Of a stretch of 64,000 nucleotides of DNA, positions 1 through 11,311 are shown in pieces. Below the pieces are notes generated by a model. It saw nothing but the letters and a program-made list of their open reading frames with translations. It was not told the DNA's origin and did not search any database. Within the stretch, counting starts at the first letter, position 1. Every line of letters starts with the position of its first letter. The translations under genes were made by a program, and so were the position numbers. Where the stretch lies: NCBI RefSeq assembly GCF_026210795.1, contig NC_089442.1, positions 930,001-994,000 of the forward strand, in the 5' to 3' direction. This DNA is from Rhizophagus irregularis (Eukaryota > Glomeromycota > Glomeromycetes > Glomerales > Glomeraceae).

Positions 1-2
1 AT

Positions 3-424
3 TCACCTGAAGACTCAGAAACGGATAAAGAACAACCGGATGGTAAAAGAAAAATTATCGTTTATAACCTTGGTTGGCATTCCGATGAGGTATAATAATC
101 TTTTTTTATCGTATTTTATTAAAAACATCAACTAATTTTATTTGTTTTAATGACTTTATGACTTTACAGCTTATCAATTTTCTCCGAAACGTCTTGGATA
201 CTCACGTATTTTCTCTACAGACAGCGCAATTAACGAGGGGGAGAAACTATGATGACGAAAGCTATTGTATCACCTCATGACACCCTAAAAATGCTCCAGA
301 ATGGGCATACAAAACTCAAAATACGCCCATCGATACAGATTTTTCTGGTCCTGATACTCTGGCTGAAAATCGTGAATCGCAGTCACAAACTGATAATAAT
401 ACTCAAACTGAACATAATGATTGA
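3..424 (+). pseudogene. ORF relic at the left edge, one intron, internal stop
   Basis: The first exon (3-89) is open and enters from the left edge; it ends in YNLGWHSDE followed by a GT donor at 90. A phase-0 intron (90-169) leads to a second exon that reads LINFLRNVLDTHVFSLQTAQ and then meets TGA at 278-280. The same frame continues past that stop with HPKNAPEWAYKTQ up to a second stop at 422-424. The pattern of a short basic/acidic N-terminal piece, a W-x-S-D-E motif and a later APEWAYK motif recalls transposon-associated hypothetical proteins that are abundant in Rhizophagus; that link is from memory. No catalytic domain is visible. I read it as a decayed C-terminal fragment. Confidence 0.5.
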
Positions 425-1045
425 TTCATTTTATCATTTTATGATAGATTTATTGCGAAATATTAATTTCTTATTATTGACTGCTTTTTGGTAATAAATT
501 TAATAAATTTTATTAAAATAAATATATAATTAATTGTTTTGATTTATTATTGAATAAAATCGGTTATTATTATTATGAATAAACTAAATCCGGCATTTCA
601 AAAGAAATAAATTGGTAATCTTTCATAAATGTATTTCAAGATCGATTTGTGTACATTTTATAACTAAAAGTTTGACGAATAGTTTTGTTTCCGAATTTTG
701 CCGATAATAACGAATTTTTGCCGATTTGTGATTGCCAAGTGGCAGGCGAACTGTGCAAATCGTCCATAATAATTTTGACGATTTTTTTGGCAACGATCGG
801 CCAAAGTTAGATCAACTTTCGTCCAACATTCGTCAATTTGAAATTTGAACGAAATGGACTATTCTGACCAGTGAATCCCTCATATTTGGTCTTTCCAGAC
901 CGCAGTAAATAAAAATACTTTAAAAATTTATACATCTAAACTAAATATAGCACTGCACCACATAATTAATAAATTGCCTAGATAGTTTCTGGCATTACAG
1001 TGTCACTGCAGATTATACAAACCAACTCTAATACACGTATTACTA
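425..1045. other. Gene-free AT-rich stretch
   Basis: No credible coding sequence. Around 690-860 there is a locally less AT-rich block with repeated short motifs (GCCGAT, CGTC, ATCGGCC) that may be a worn transposon end. No terminal inverted repeat could be defined. Confidence 0.4.
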
Positions 1046-2266
1046 TTATTGTGTCTGCATATCCAGAACATGTATGGAAAGCCATCCTTGACAAAAGGTT
1101 GATGTCCAAACATCATGAAATATAATATTTAGACATCATGATGGTATGTCTAGACATCATGTTTGATATATGTAGGATGATGTTTGTACATTATTTAACA
1201 TGATGTGAAAGACATCAACCGACATGATGTCTAGATATCATGCTGATCAAATTACCAAATATAGTATATTTATGAGTTACACAAAATAAAATTTACTATA
1301 TTTGGTAACATGATGTCTAAGACATCATGTCAGTTGATGCTTGAGCATCATATTAAATGATGTACAAACATTATTCTACATATATCAAACATGATGTCTA
1401 GACATTATCCAACATGATGTCTGGATATCAACCTTTTGTCAAGGATGGCTTTCCATAAACATGAGCAATAACAATAACAGATAACGTAAAAATTATTATT
1501 GTGTTACGTTTAACTGAGGCAGGGTATAAAAATGATAATTCGCTGATACCACCTTCCAACATTTCTTTATTCTGTTTCTCTGGAAAAAGGATCGACGTCT
1601 GGTATTTTGTTATCAAAGACTGTTCAGCCATATCAGATACATGTTGTTTGTAAACATCACACTCAGTTTTAACTGTCTGTAACTCGAATGACTTTGATGA
1701 AAGTTCCGCTTCTAAGGTTTGTATTTCCGTTATTTTTGATGATTAAAGAGATTCTAATTCTTTTAGTCTCAAATTAAGCACGTCTATTTTTTTTTTACTA
1801 GTGATCAAATTTGTCTCATGTTGTGATCATTAGTTTGCATAACAATATACTGCGACTTAAGTCTTTCCAACTTGTCGTTTAGACTTTGGATGTGTTATTT
1901 GTCAAATGCTACCTGCTGCTCAAGATTCAAAACATTTTTTGCGTCGGTTAATAATTGTCTTACTTCTTTACTTAACTTCTTTGATGAAATAATAGATTGT
2001 TCTAATCTGTTCCTCAATTGTGTATTTTTGTTCGTAAGTTTATTACACGTATTACGTAGTTCTGCACATTTATCAAGTAGATAGAGTCCATTATCTATAG
2101 CAACTTCTAATTTTTGTGTTAGGGAAATATTCTCACTATGTGATCGTTTCATAGTAGCAGAGAATCTATCATTTGGTGGTCTGCCTAATTTCTTTCTCTT
2201 GCCTATCGCACCGAAGGTGGCTTCGCTGAATCCATATAGTATGTACATTTTCCATTTACGCTTCAC
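1046..2266 (-). pseudogene. Coiled-coil protein relic, split by a hairpin MITE
   Basis: Read on the minus strand from 2266, the longest open piece (1895-2266, 123 codons) has a basic patch with GRPPNDRF near residue 30, followed by a long heptad-rich coiled coil (LEVAIDNGLYLLDKCAELRN and onward). After a TAA the same helical sequence continues (HIQSLNDKLERLKSQYIVMQ), then breaks by frameshift. Around 1460-1760 it resumes as LEAELSSKSFELQTVKTE and ends in a hydrophobic stretch (IIIFTLSVIVIAH). The frame reaches the MITE edge at 1458 and continues beyond it as VLDMQTQ-stop at 1046, so the MITE landed in the gene near its 3' end. A second degraded copy lies at 31310-31960. The family is not recognised; a coiled coil with a C-terminal hydrophobic segment is all that can be said. 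Confidence 0.55.
1073..1457. mobile_element. Hairpin MITE with 31-bp perfect terminal inverted repeats
   Basis: The ends 1073-1103 and 1427-1457 are perfect inverted repeats (TATGGAAAGCCATCC... on the left). Directly outside both ends lies AACATG (1067-1072 and 1458-1463), a likely 6-bp target duplication. The interior is itself palindromic: many iterations of catgatgtc/gacatcatg, plus an inner pair built on TTACCAAATATAGTA and its complement near 1250-1305. At 385 bp with no coding capacity it is a non-autonomous foldback-type element. The superfamily is uncertain. Confidence 0.8.
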
Positions 2267-2319
2267 GTAATATATATAATTATTAATATATGAACTAAAT
2301 ACTAATACAGTATATCAAT

Positions 2320-2500
2320 TTTTTTTTTTACCAATAATATCGATATTATGTTATACTGATGGTACCGATATTGTGACTAATACCGATACTGACTTTACCA
2401 ATATTATTGATAATACTGATAATATAGGTATATACTGATTTGGGACCGATAATATTGATATTTGGGATCGATATTATCAATAATATCAATACTAAAAAAT
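2320..2500. repeat. Degenerate tandem repeat built on TACCGATATT
   Basis: About a dozen imperfect copies of a 10-16 base motif combining ACCGATATT, ACTGATAAT and GATATTATC occur in both orientations, giving a locally self-complementary stretch. It lies just upstream of the coiled-coil relic. Confidence 0.55.
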
Positions 2501-3375
2501 TTTTTATTCTGTTAAATGTTTGTTGGTAGTGTTTGTGTTTTATTTTCAATTAATTAATGCAACTTTCCCTCTTTTTGTAGATTTTACTCTTTACTTCTCC
2601 AGAATTTCGTATTTTGACCCTAATTTCGGATTGCGGTAAAGAATTTTGGGTTTTGGACTTCAGATTCAATCGTATTTTCAGAAAATTTTGCCACATGAAT
2701 ATTGTAATAATTTGTTTTATTTATTTACAAAGATGGTAATTTGGATTTTTTTATTGTATTCTTATTATGGCAGTTTTGTATTATTGTTGCTTATTAATAT
2801 CTAGCAATAATAAATAATGAAATGCACAACCTTTTCTTTTTAGCTACAGATTTCGTTGAATTAATATCCATTGTTCGAGAAATGGCAACGTTTAACCAGT
2901 CTTGAAGATCATCAACGAACCATTAAAGATGCAATACTACAAACTTACATTTTGATAATATTGATGATGATCAACGGAACCATTAACGATGCTACTGTTA
3001 TACGAAATCAGGTGACAATCAGAAAGATTAATTATTGACGATTGTTATTGTTGGATTGGATGATATTATTATTATTTATTTTATTATTATTATTTACTTT
3101 TTTATATTAGTATTAAACATATAAAATAGAGGAACAATATTTATGCAGCATTCGTATATCATTTGAATTTACAACTTATTTCTAAAGCCTATGATTTTAA
3201 CCGATTTGCATATATTGACATTGTGGATTGGTCGCTACTACAAATGCGGCGAGAGAGGCAGTACTGACAGATAATTCCAGAGATATTTCGTAAAACCCGT
3301 TAATTTATCTTATATTTCACTTTTCATATATCAACTAAAACAGGTCTCGTAATATTGACCAATATCTTTAACAAG
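2501..3375. other. Gene-free stretch with a short direct duplication
   Basis: No credible gene. A direct duplication with a gap is visible at about 2907-2931 and 2968-2991 (GATCATCAACGAACCATTAA and a near copy), each followed by GATGC. The rest is AT-rich low-complexity sequence. Confidence 0.35.
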
Positions 3376-3389
3376 TAAACTGTCATCTT

Positions 3390-3830
3390 TTACAACCTTT
3401 ATTATCAACAACACCGGAAAAAGTCAAACTAATTTCGGATGACTTGGACAAGAAGTTAGAAAATGATAAGAAAAAATGAAAGAAAATGAAAGAATGATCA
3501 CGTGGTGACGTAGAATCGGAAACGGAATAAATTTATATGGTAAAAGTTAATTATACTGCATAGTTATTAGTAAAATTAATATTAAAATACACAAATTCTT
3601 TATGTCAAAAATTTTGCAAATAATTTTAGTAATTTTTTATTATTTTTCTTATTATAGGTTACGTTAATAATGTTTTAGTATAGCTTCAAAATAGATAGAT
3701 TTGACTAGATTATTTAGTTTAATATAGGGTTATCTGATTCTCGTAATTGGTTACCTCTATGTATTTCTTAATGTATAGCTATATTAAGTATATCATTAAA
3801 TAAAAAAATGCGGTACTAAAAAAAAAATAA
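3390..3830 (+). mobile_element. 5'-truncated retroposon copy with poly(A) and 14-bp target duplication
   Basis: TAAACTGTCATCTT occurs at 3376-3389 and again at 3831-3844. Between them is a 441-bp insert ending in an A-rich tail (about 3818-3830). The 5' part is open (3393-3479), reading QPLLSTTPEKVKLISDDLD and a lysine-rich end, then untranslated AT-rich sequence to the tail. A 3' tail plus a 14-bp duplication is the signature of target-primed reverse transcription, so this is a 5'-truncated LINE copy or a retroposed transcript. Confidence 0.7.
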
Positions 3831-4060
3831 TAAACTGTCATCTTGGCGATAATGACCAAAGTTTCGCAGAAATGCATAATATTGTACAAAATCTCAAAGG
3901 GGGCAACCGGGATGACTGAAAACATAATGTTCTTTATGATTAGCTTCACTTAGCCTTTTGGTATTGGCAAAAACAATTTCAATTTATGGTAATGACATAA
4001 TTATATACAACGATCTTTCGTCCAAAATTTTTAGGAAAGAAAAAAATTTTTATTTTTGAC

Positions 4061-4225
4061 ATATGGGGATAAGCACAGCAAAACAAGGGGATAGCCTCAA
4101 AAAAAAATTTCTTAAGTTTATATGATAATTATGTTCCAATTTATCCAAAAATTACAGTTGTAATGAAATCTTAAAAAAAAATTTTTAGATCCTATCCCCT
4201 TGTTTTGCTGTGCGTGTCCCCATAT
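4061..4225. mobile_element. Short MITE with 33-bp terminal inverted repeats
   Basis: The left end (from 4061, ATATGGGGATAAGCACAGC...) and the right end (to 4225) are inverted repeats of about 33 bp with two mismatches, sharing CACAGCAAAACAAGGGGATA. The 165-bp element has an A/T-run interior and no coding capacity. A TA target as in Tc1/mariner elements would fit but cannot be proved. Confidence 0.7.
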
Positions 4226-4269
4226 ACTATAATTAGTATCATTTTTTTTTCCACAAATAATTAGCAGAA

Positions 4270-5336
4270 ATGGAGTCGTATCTAACCAGAAGAGAGTTCA
4301 ATTCAAGAATTTTGGAAGAAACAAGCGACTTCTTAAAGAGAAATTTTTGAGACATGGGATATCGTTCGCCAAGAGAATTTTCTGAAAAGTTGATAGAATA
4401 TTTCCATAAATGATGAAAGAATATGACTTCTTATAGAATGTTAGGATGAAATACAGAGCTCAAGAGCGATATCATAGAATTTTTACTTAAATGTTGTGAA
4501 GAAATAGCATATAGTTTTTACGCTAAAGACGTTAGAAAGATGGGAAAAAATACTGCGGACTTCGTAAAGAGGTGCAGAAGCAGATCAAAGAATCCACGAA
4601 TCTGCTAGCGAATAAGGAAAATCAGCTAAAAGTGAAGGGTTAAAGATGGAACGAGGAAAAATTAATAACTGTGTTAAAAAGTTTGGGTTAGTTAAAAAGC
4701 TATCAATTAAACCTCAACATAAATACAAATCAGTGAAAACTACGATTCATTTATTAAGAAGCGAACGTACGCCAACATGGTTAGGAAGAAGCAATATCAA
4801 TATGTGCATAGATGGAAAGAAACGGTTTCCAGGAGATACAAGTTTATCTGATATACGTAAGATGTATAGTTATGTGAAGTACAAACGATTAAGGATGAAC
4901 ATAAAAAATCATCAGACCAGGAGATCATGGACGAATACTCTGAATATGGATAGTTTTTCGGGAAGACGATATATATTAATGGAAAAGATATTTTTATGTA
5001 TATTTCAAGGATGATGTAATATTAGGTGCAACTATTGAAGAAAGTTTGAAGAAGGAAGGTTTGGATGGGACGTGGACAATACCTCAAAAGAGAAAAATTT
5101 TTAACAATATAATTTCTTTGCAAAATGAGCCGCTGCAGCTGATACCAGCCGACGTCAACAAGAATAAGATAGTTGTATCTAAGGAGAGTGATACAATAGA
5201 AAAGGATCAGGAAGAGCGTGTCCAGATTGGTGAAACTGAAGTTAATAATACAGACAAGGTTTCTTGGACGAAGAAAAACCATTGTACTACAAAAATCTTA
5301 AAGATTATGTGGAACCGGAAAAAGTGGTGGAAGTAA
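4270..5336 (+). pseudogene. Relic ORF inside the LINE-like retroposon
   Basis: One frame from ATG 4270 to TAG 4606 gives MESYLTRREFNSRILEETSD and later DIIEFLLKCCEEIAYSFYAK, broken by four in-frame TGA codons. Coding-like sequence continues as two larger open pieces: 4646-5014 (basic, with RRSW and GKKRFPGDTSL) and 5046-5336 (acidic/basic, ending KNHCTTKILKIMWNRKKWW). A last open piece at 5898-5993 reads EEPEAKVKVVHSPGWDDRFF. The strongly basic composition suggests a nucleic-acid-binding protein such as a LINE first ORF, but no family motif was identified. Confidence 0.4.
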
Positions 5337-5504
5337 TTAACAGATTCCGAGATTTAAGTAAACGGAAATAGGAGATTTGAAAGGAAAAAATTAGAATTTC
5401 ATGTAAATACAGAGTAAAATCAGTTCTGTTACTAACAAGGCCATCAAAGAATGAAGTGGTATAGCATAAAATATTAATAATGCTTAAATCATGGTAAAGA
5501 TGGT

Positions 5505-5790
5505 CATCGGTCCTAAAAAACCATGGTCCTACGGTCGTACACCTTAAAAAGACGGACTGCGTTGGACCGGTCTGTCTTGGTGTAGGACTGCGGTCTTTCG
5601 GTCCTGTATCATATACAATAAGACTGTCAGTATTTTTTCTTTTTTTTGTAATTAAAAAATTTTTTTTTAGCTCTAAATTTAATATAAAAATAATTTATTA
5701 TATGGAGACCAGTATGAGGACTGGTCAGTCCTCAGGACGGTCCTACTGCGCCACAAAAAAATGCAAGACTGCGGTCTGGTCCTAATAATG
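5505..5790. repeat. GGTCC/GGACC-rich block
   Basis: A dense cluster of GGTCC, GGACC, GGTCT and GACTGCGGTC in both orientations stands out against the AT-rich background, with a T-rich core near 5635-5700. Repeats of this style are typical of hAT-type MITE ends, but no clean terminal repeats or target duplication could be set. Confidence 0.45.
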
Positions 5791-6435
5791 ATTTCCCAAA
5801 AAATTAGACAGTGAGAGAATCATCAGATAGGACGATGCAATAAATAAGCGCTTCAATAAAAATTAAGACCGTGAGACAATGAGAGAAAAATTCCAAAAGA
5901 GTCATTAAAGAAGAACCAGAAGCTAAGGTTAAGGTTGTACATTCGCCCGGTTGGGATGATAGATTTTTTGGATTTAGGTACAGGTTTTTCTAAAAAGAGT
6001 GATTAGTTAGATTATTTAATTTCATTCTTTCTTTGTTTTAATTACTTTGTACTAGTATGCAAAAAACGCTACAACTTCATTGGATGTGATGAAGGAGTGG
6101 TATTGAGGAAGATTACAAATTTTTATTTGTAATCAAACTCAGGATTACTTTAATTTTTTGTATGTTCTTTATCATATAATTAATAAAGTATTTTATTTTA
6201 CCACAAAAAAAAAAAATTATATACAACGCTATACGTTAATTGTTTAATTCAAACTTAATTTATTTATAAAATAAAATATGTAAAAAAAGAATAAATAAAA
6301 AATATAATAAAATAGAAATATTAATATTTTAAATATTATCTTAAAAGAATATTAAAATACCAAAATCCAATAAACTAAATAACTTCTCTTTCTCAAATCT
6401 TAATTTTAACTACTTGATCAAATAATAAATATTCT

Positions 6436-9400
6436 CTAACTTTGGTCGATCAAACAGTCTAAACATTCAGAATCATGTTTTGGAAGATCTTTTGTAAATG
6501 GGTTAAGTAATCGGGAAGTATAATAAGCTCGCGGATGAGTACTAGTAGTTAGTCTACTATTTTCAATAGATAAAAGATTCGCTTTTCTATATTCATCCGC
6601 TTCATCATTTTGCTCTGTAATTTCCTTGCCTTTTTCTGGATTATAGACGTCAATCAATTTATCTATTTCACTAGCAGTTGGTCTATTTTCTGGATTTGAA
6701 TCCCAACACTTTTTCATTAGATCAATATAAAATTTTGGTACACCTTGCTCATTTATCTCAGGTCTTATCCCATCACATATATTTAATGCTAAATATTGAT
6801 CATGAGCACAATCATTAAAAGGTTGTCTTCCGGTTGCCACAAAATACATAATCATACCAAAACTATATATATCTGCCGCTTGAGTATATGGTTTGCCTCT
6901 TAGTATTTCAGGAGCCATATAAGGCATAACTCCGTAAACTCTTGTTTCATCCATATTACCAACTTCTCCACATAATCCCATATCTGAAATACATACATTA
7001 TTTACGAAATGCATAGTATTATAAGCACATTCAGATAACATTAGTATATTTCCCGTATGAAAATCACGATGAACCATTTTAATTTCATGAATTTTTTCAA
7101 GGCCTTTAATAATATTTCTTAATATATATAATCTTTCAAACCAATACCAATCTTTCGATACATCTTTATAATTTTCAAAATTTCCTTCATTTGCATATTG
7201 AAGAACTATAATATAATCTTTAGTAGCTGGATTTTGAGATATTCCATATATTTTAAGAATTCCACCACTATTAAAAGGATTATTATCAATAGGGTTAGAA
7301 TATGAAGTAGAGTACGCCTTAACCTATTAGTAAAATTAGAAAATGAAAACATTATTATTTAGAATTGTTTAATTAGATGCAAAAGAAAATATATACCTCA
7401 CTTAAAAAGTTCCTAGTAATATTTTGTGAATTATGCAATCTTTTTAGGGCAACCTTTTGATTAGGCATCCTATCCCATTCCCTTTTTTCCTTATTATATT
7501 TTAATGGACCATCAATCCATATTGCTAGATTTACTGTTGCAAAACCACCTGGGAAACAATAAAGATATCAGGAAATTTAGTTTTGAAGAAACTTATAATT
7601 TATAAGATTAAAAAAATTAAAGGTGTAGTACCTTTGCCTATTTCTTTAATATCATTAAACTGGTTATATGGTATCCACTCAATTATTATATCATTCCAGC
7701 TTCTAATCGCTTATTGCATTGTTTGAATGAAATTATCAATTTTTTCATTTCCACTGGTCCAATTTGTAAAATTTTGTTTTAAATTATCTATGTGACATGG
7801 ATTACACCATTTGTAACTTAGATCTTTCGCATTTGCATTTGCATACGTTTTACCACATTTTTCACAGTAACTATCTTGAAAAACCAAAATATAATCTTTT
7901 GTATCTGGATCTTGAGATATCCCATAAATTCTAATGTTAGATTTATCATTTTTATTAATAGAATATAATTTAACCTGTTAAATATAACAATAGGGATTAA
8001 TATAATCTATATAAAAATTATGTTTAAATTGGATTACAAAGAAATAAAATTTATATTACCTCATTTAAAAGTTCTATGGTATTATTTTGAGAATTATGTA
8101 AACACTTTAAGGCAACTTTTTTGTAAAAGTTTCTTTTTAATATATAGCCATAGTTATATCCACATAATGGCCCATCAGTCCATATTGCTGAACGTACTGT
8201 AGTAAAGTCATCGATGTGTATTTCCTTGATATCATTAAATTGGTTATATGGTATCCATTCAAATATTACATCATTATGACTCTTAATATTTAATTGCATT
8301 TCTTGGATAAATTCATCAACTTTTTTATTTCCACTGGTCCATGTTGTAAAATTATATTTTAAATTATTTATATAACATGTTTTACACCATCCATATGTAA
8401 TATATTTATAACCACATTTTTGACAATAGTTATTAAATTTATAAACAATAATATAGTCTTCAGTAGTTGGGTTTTGAGATATCCCACATATTTCATTTTT
8501 ATTGATAGATGATTTAACCTTTAAGTAAAAAAAAAAATAATATTAATATGAGTACCCAAATTGAATTATAAAGAAATTAGAAATTTCCTACCTCATTAAA
8601 AAATTCGTTGGTAATGTCTCGTGAATTGTAAAAACGTTTCAACATAACTTTGTTATCAGGAATTTTTATCAATCCTACTTTACCACTATTATAATATAAT
8701 GTACCGTCCTTCCATATTGCTGAATAAAGTTCAGCAAAATCATCTTTGCCTATTTCATTGATATTCTTAAATTTGTCATATGATATCCATTCAATTATTC
8801 TGTCACTGTATGTTTTAATTTTTAATTGACCTTCTTGAATAATCTCATCAATCTTTTCATTTCCGCTAGTCCAGTTTGCAAAATTTTTCTTTAACACGCT
8901 TATTTGACATGGTTTACACCATTTATCAGATATATTTGTAAATGCTCCAGCACAGTCTTTACAATAACTACCATCTTGATGTACTATAATATATTCTTTT
9001 GTATCTGGATTTTGAGATACCCCACATAATGTAGGAAAATTAAATCTATAATTTAAAAATAATTTAAGCTGTTAAATAACGTAGCACAAAAAATTAGTAT
9101 GATAATATAATTATTAAATTGAATTACAAAGAAATAAAATCTTCACAGTACCTCATTTAAGAATTCATTGATATTATTTTGAGAATTATATAAGTACTTT
9201 AATATAACTTTTTCATTAGGGATCCTTTCTTGTTCCTTTTTATTTTTACCATGATATTCTAATGGGCCATTTATCCATACTGCTGTATATATTGTAGTAA
9301 TATCATCATTACCTATTTTTTTTATATCATTAAACTGGTTATATGGTATCCATTCAACAATCCTATCATTGCTTGATTCAATTTTTAATTGCATTTCTTG

Positions 9401-10637
9401 AATAAATTCATCAATCTTTTCATTTCCGCTGGTCCAGTTTGTAAAATTTTGCTTTAAATCATTTATTTGACATGGCTTACACCATTTAAATTTTAGAACT
9501 GTATATTTATCACCGCATTTTTCACAATAGATCCTACCTTGAAGAACCATAACAAAATCATTTGTATCTGGATTTTGAGTTATTCCATATATTTTAGGAA
9601 CGCCTCTAAGTATGGCGATGGTGTATGATTTAATCTATAAAAACAAAAAAAAATCATTATATTGAATAAGAATACTTAATTTTAGGTGAAATTCATACCT
9701 CCTTTAAACCATGTAAATCATATAAGCATTTTAAAGTTACCCTTTTATTAGACTTTCTTTCCCATTCATGTTTTTCAAAATTATATTTTAAACCATCTGT
9801 CCATATTGCTGAATGTACTGTAGTAAAGGTACTTTTTCCTATTTTTTTGATATTAATAAATTGACCATATGGCACCCATTTAAATATTATATCTGTAATA
9901 TTTCCAATTTTTAATTGCATTTCTTGAATAGTCTCATCGACTTTTTCATTCCCGCTAGTCCAGTTTGCAAAATTTTGCTCTATATCATTTATTTGACAAA
10001 ATATACACCATTCATTATGTACATCTGTATATATTTTACCACATGTTTTACAAAAATAATCATTAAGAACCATAATATAATTTTCTGTGTTCGGATTTTG
10101 AGATATTCCATATATTTTATAATTACGTTCATATCTTAAATATTTTTTGACCTATTAAAATATAAAAATACATAAAACAAAAGGTCATTATAATAAAATT
10201 ATTATAAATTAAATTAACGATAAAATTATTAATTTTCATATTACCTTGTATAAGAATTCATTAATATTATTTTGAGAATTGCATAAATACTTTAATACAA
10301 CTTTTTTATTAGGAGTCCTTTCACTTTCCTTTTTATTTTCATCATATCGTGGACCATCCTTCCATATTATTGAGTATAAAATAAATGAATTATTTTTACT
10401 TATTTCTTTGAAATCATTAAATTGGTTATATGGTATCCATTCAATTGTTGAACCTAATTCTTTAATAAAATTATCGATTTGTTCATTTCCGCTGGTCCAG
10501 TTTATAAAATTTTGATTTACCCTATTTTTTTGATCGTTAGAAGTATCACGAATATCAAATAAAAATTTCTTACACAGCTTCTTTATTCCTAATGATAATA
10601 TTAGGAAAAAGCAAATCAATAAAATTATAATTATCAT
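6436..10637 (-). CDS. Serial kinase N-lobe array protein with terminal kinase domain (membrane-anchor-like N-terminus; one in-frame stop)
   Basis: Eight exons on the minus strand: 10637-10245, 10151-9699, 9634-9152, 9068-8592, 8518-8060, 7974-7632, 7548-7397, 7323-6436. Exon 1 starts with a hydrophobic segment (IIIILLICFFLILSLGI) and lacks the zinc ribbon. Exons 2 to 6 each encode one module: YGISQNP strand, CxxCG...WCxxC ribbon, NWTSGNEKID linker, and kinase strands beta1 to alphaC with VxLK and NEFLNEV. The glycine loop is degraded in the first five copies but reads IGKGGFATV in the last, where an intron splits it. Exon 8 is a kinase C-lobe with HRDFHTGN, SDMGLCG (DMG for DFG) and APEILRG, and ends near RLLNPF. 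An in-frame TAA (7711-7713, where relatives read TTA) precedes the catalytic N-lobe, so this copy may be a pseudogene, or the base may be an error. Without the stop it would be about 1215 residues. Confidence 0.8.
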
Positions 10638-11311
10638 TATTGGATTTTTTTTTTAGAAAAAAAAAAAATTTTTAATGCCGTTATAAAAAAGGAGACTTCG
10701 TAACAATTGCGTAAATTTTACGTATTATCTTTTTTTGCAATAAGCGTTGGCGACACACGATATAAGTTAAAGTGTGACACGTCTCAGGTATTATCATCTA
10801 TGTAACAAATAGTAAACATGATAATAGACACAATATATACACCTATGTTACAATAGGCTATGCAATCGTATGACATGTACTTGATAAATAAAAATAAAAT
10901 TTTAAAACACAAATCACAAAAAGGAAATACATGATAATGAATTTCTAAATAAGTGTGTATACAAATTCAGCCGATAGATTTATTCTCGTAACCATGCGTT
11001 TAGTTTTAAATAATATAATTATACAGTATATATATATCACCACTAGTGTTATCAGAATTAGGGTAGAATTTTGGAATATTTGCTAATGCTGGTACGGTGG
11101 TACGGTGATGCGGTGATTTTTTTGTTCAATACCCCAAGTGCACATAATATTAATTAACTAATCCGAAAAAAAAAATTATACGAAAAAAAAAATTTTTTTT
11201 TTCTTAAAATAAATATTTCCTTTTTTTCTTAATAAATTTTTTTTTAAAAAAATGCATCGACCTTTTTTTTATAAAATTTTTTATCGCTTTTTTTTTCAAA
11301 AAAAAAAATGA
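10638..11311. other. Gene-free upstream region
   Basis: No coding sequence seen. It would hold the promoter of the minus-strand kinase array. From 11160 to 11310 it is dominated by alternating A and T runs. A short GGTACGGTGGTACGGTGATGC motif cluster lies near 11090-11115. Confidence 0.35.

Larger units (their letters stand above)
4013..6214 (+). mobile_element. LINE-like retroposon with poly(A) tail and 14-bp target duplication
   Basis: AATTATATACAACG flanks the element at 3999-4012 and 6215-6228. The 2.2-kb insert ends in a poly(A) run at about 6203-6214. It carries decayed coding sequence (4270-5336 and 5898-5993), a short MITE near its 5' end (4061-4225) and a GGTCC-rich block (5505-5790). 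No reverse transcriptase was recognised in it, so it may be a first-ORF-only LINE copy, a deleted copy or a retroposed cellular transcript. Confidence 0.65.

Noticed and set aside
1428-1631. Separate small gene on the minus strand
   Set aside because: It is the 3' part of the coiled-coil relic reading into the MITE end.
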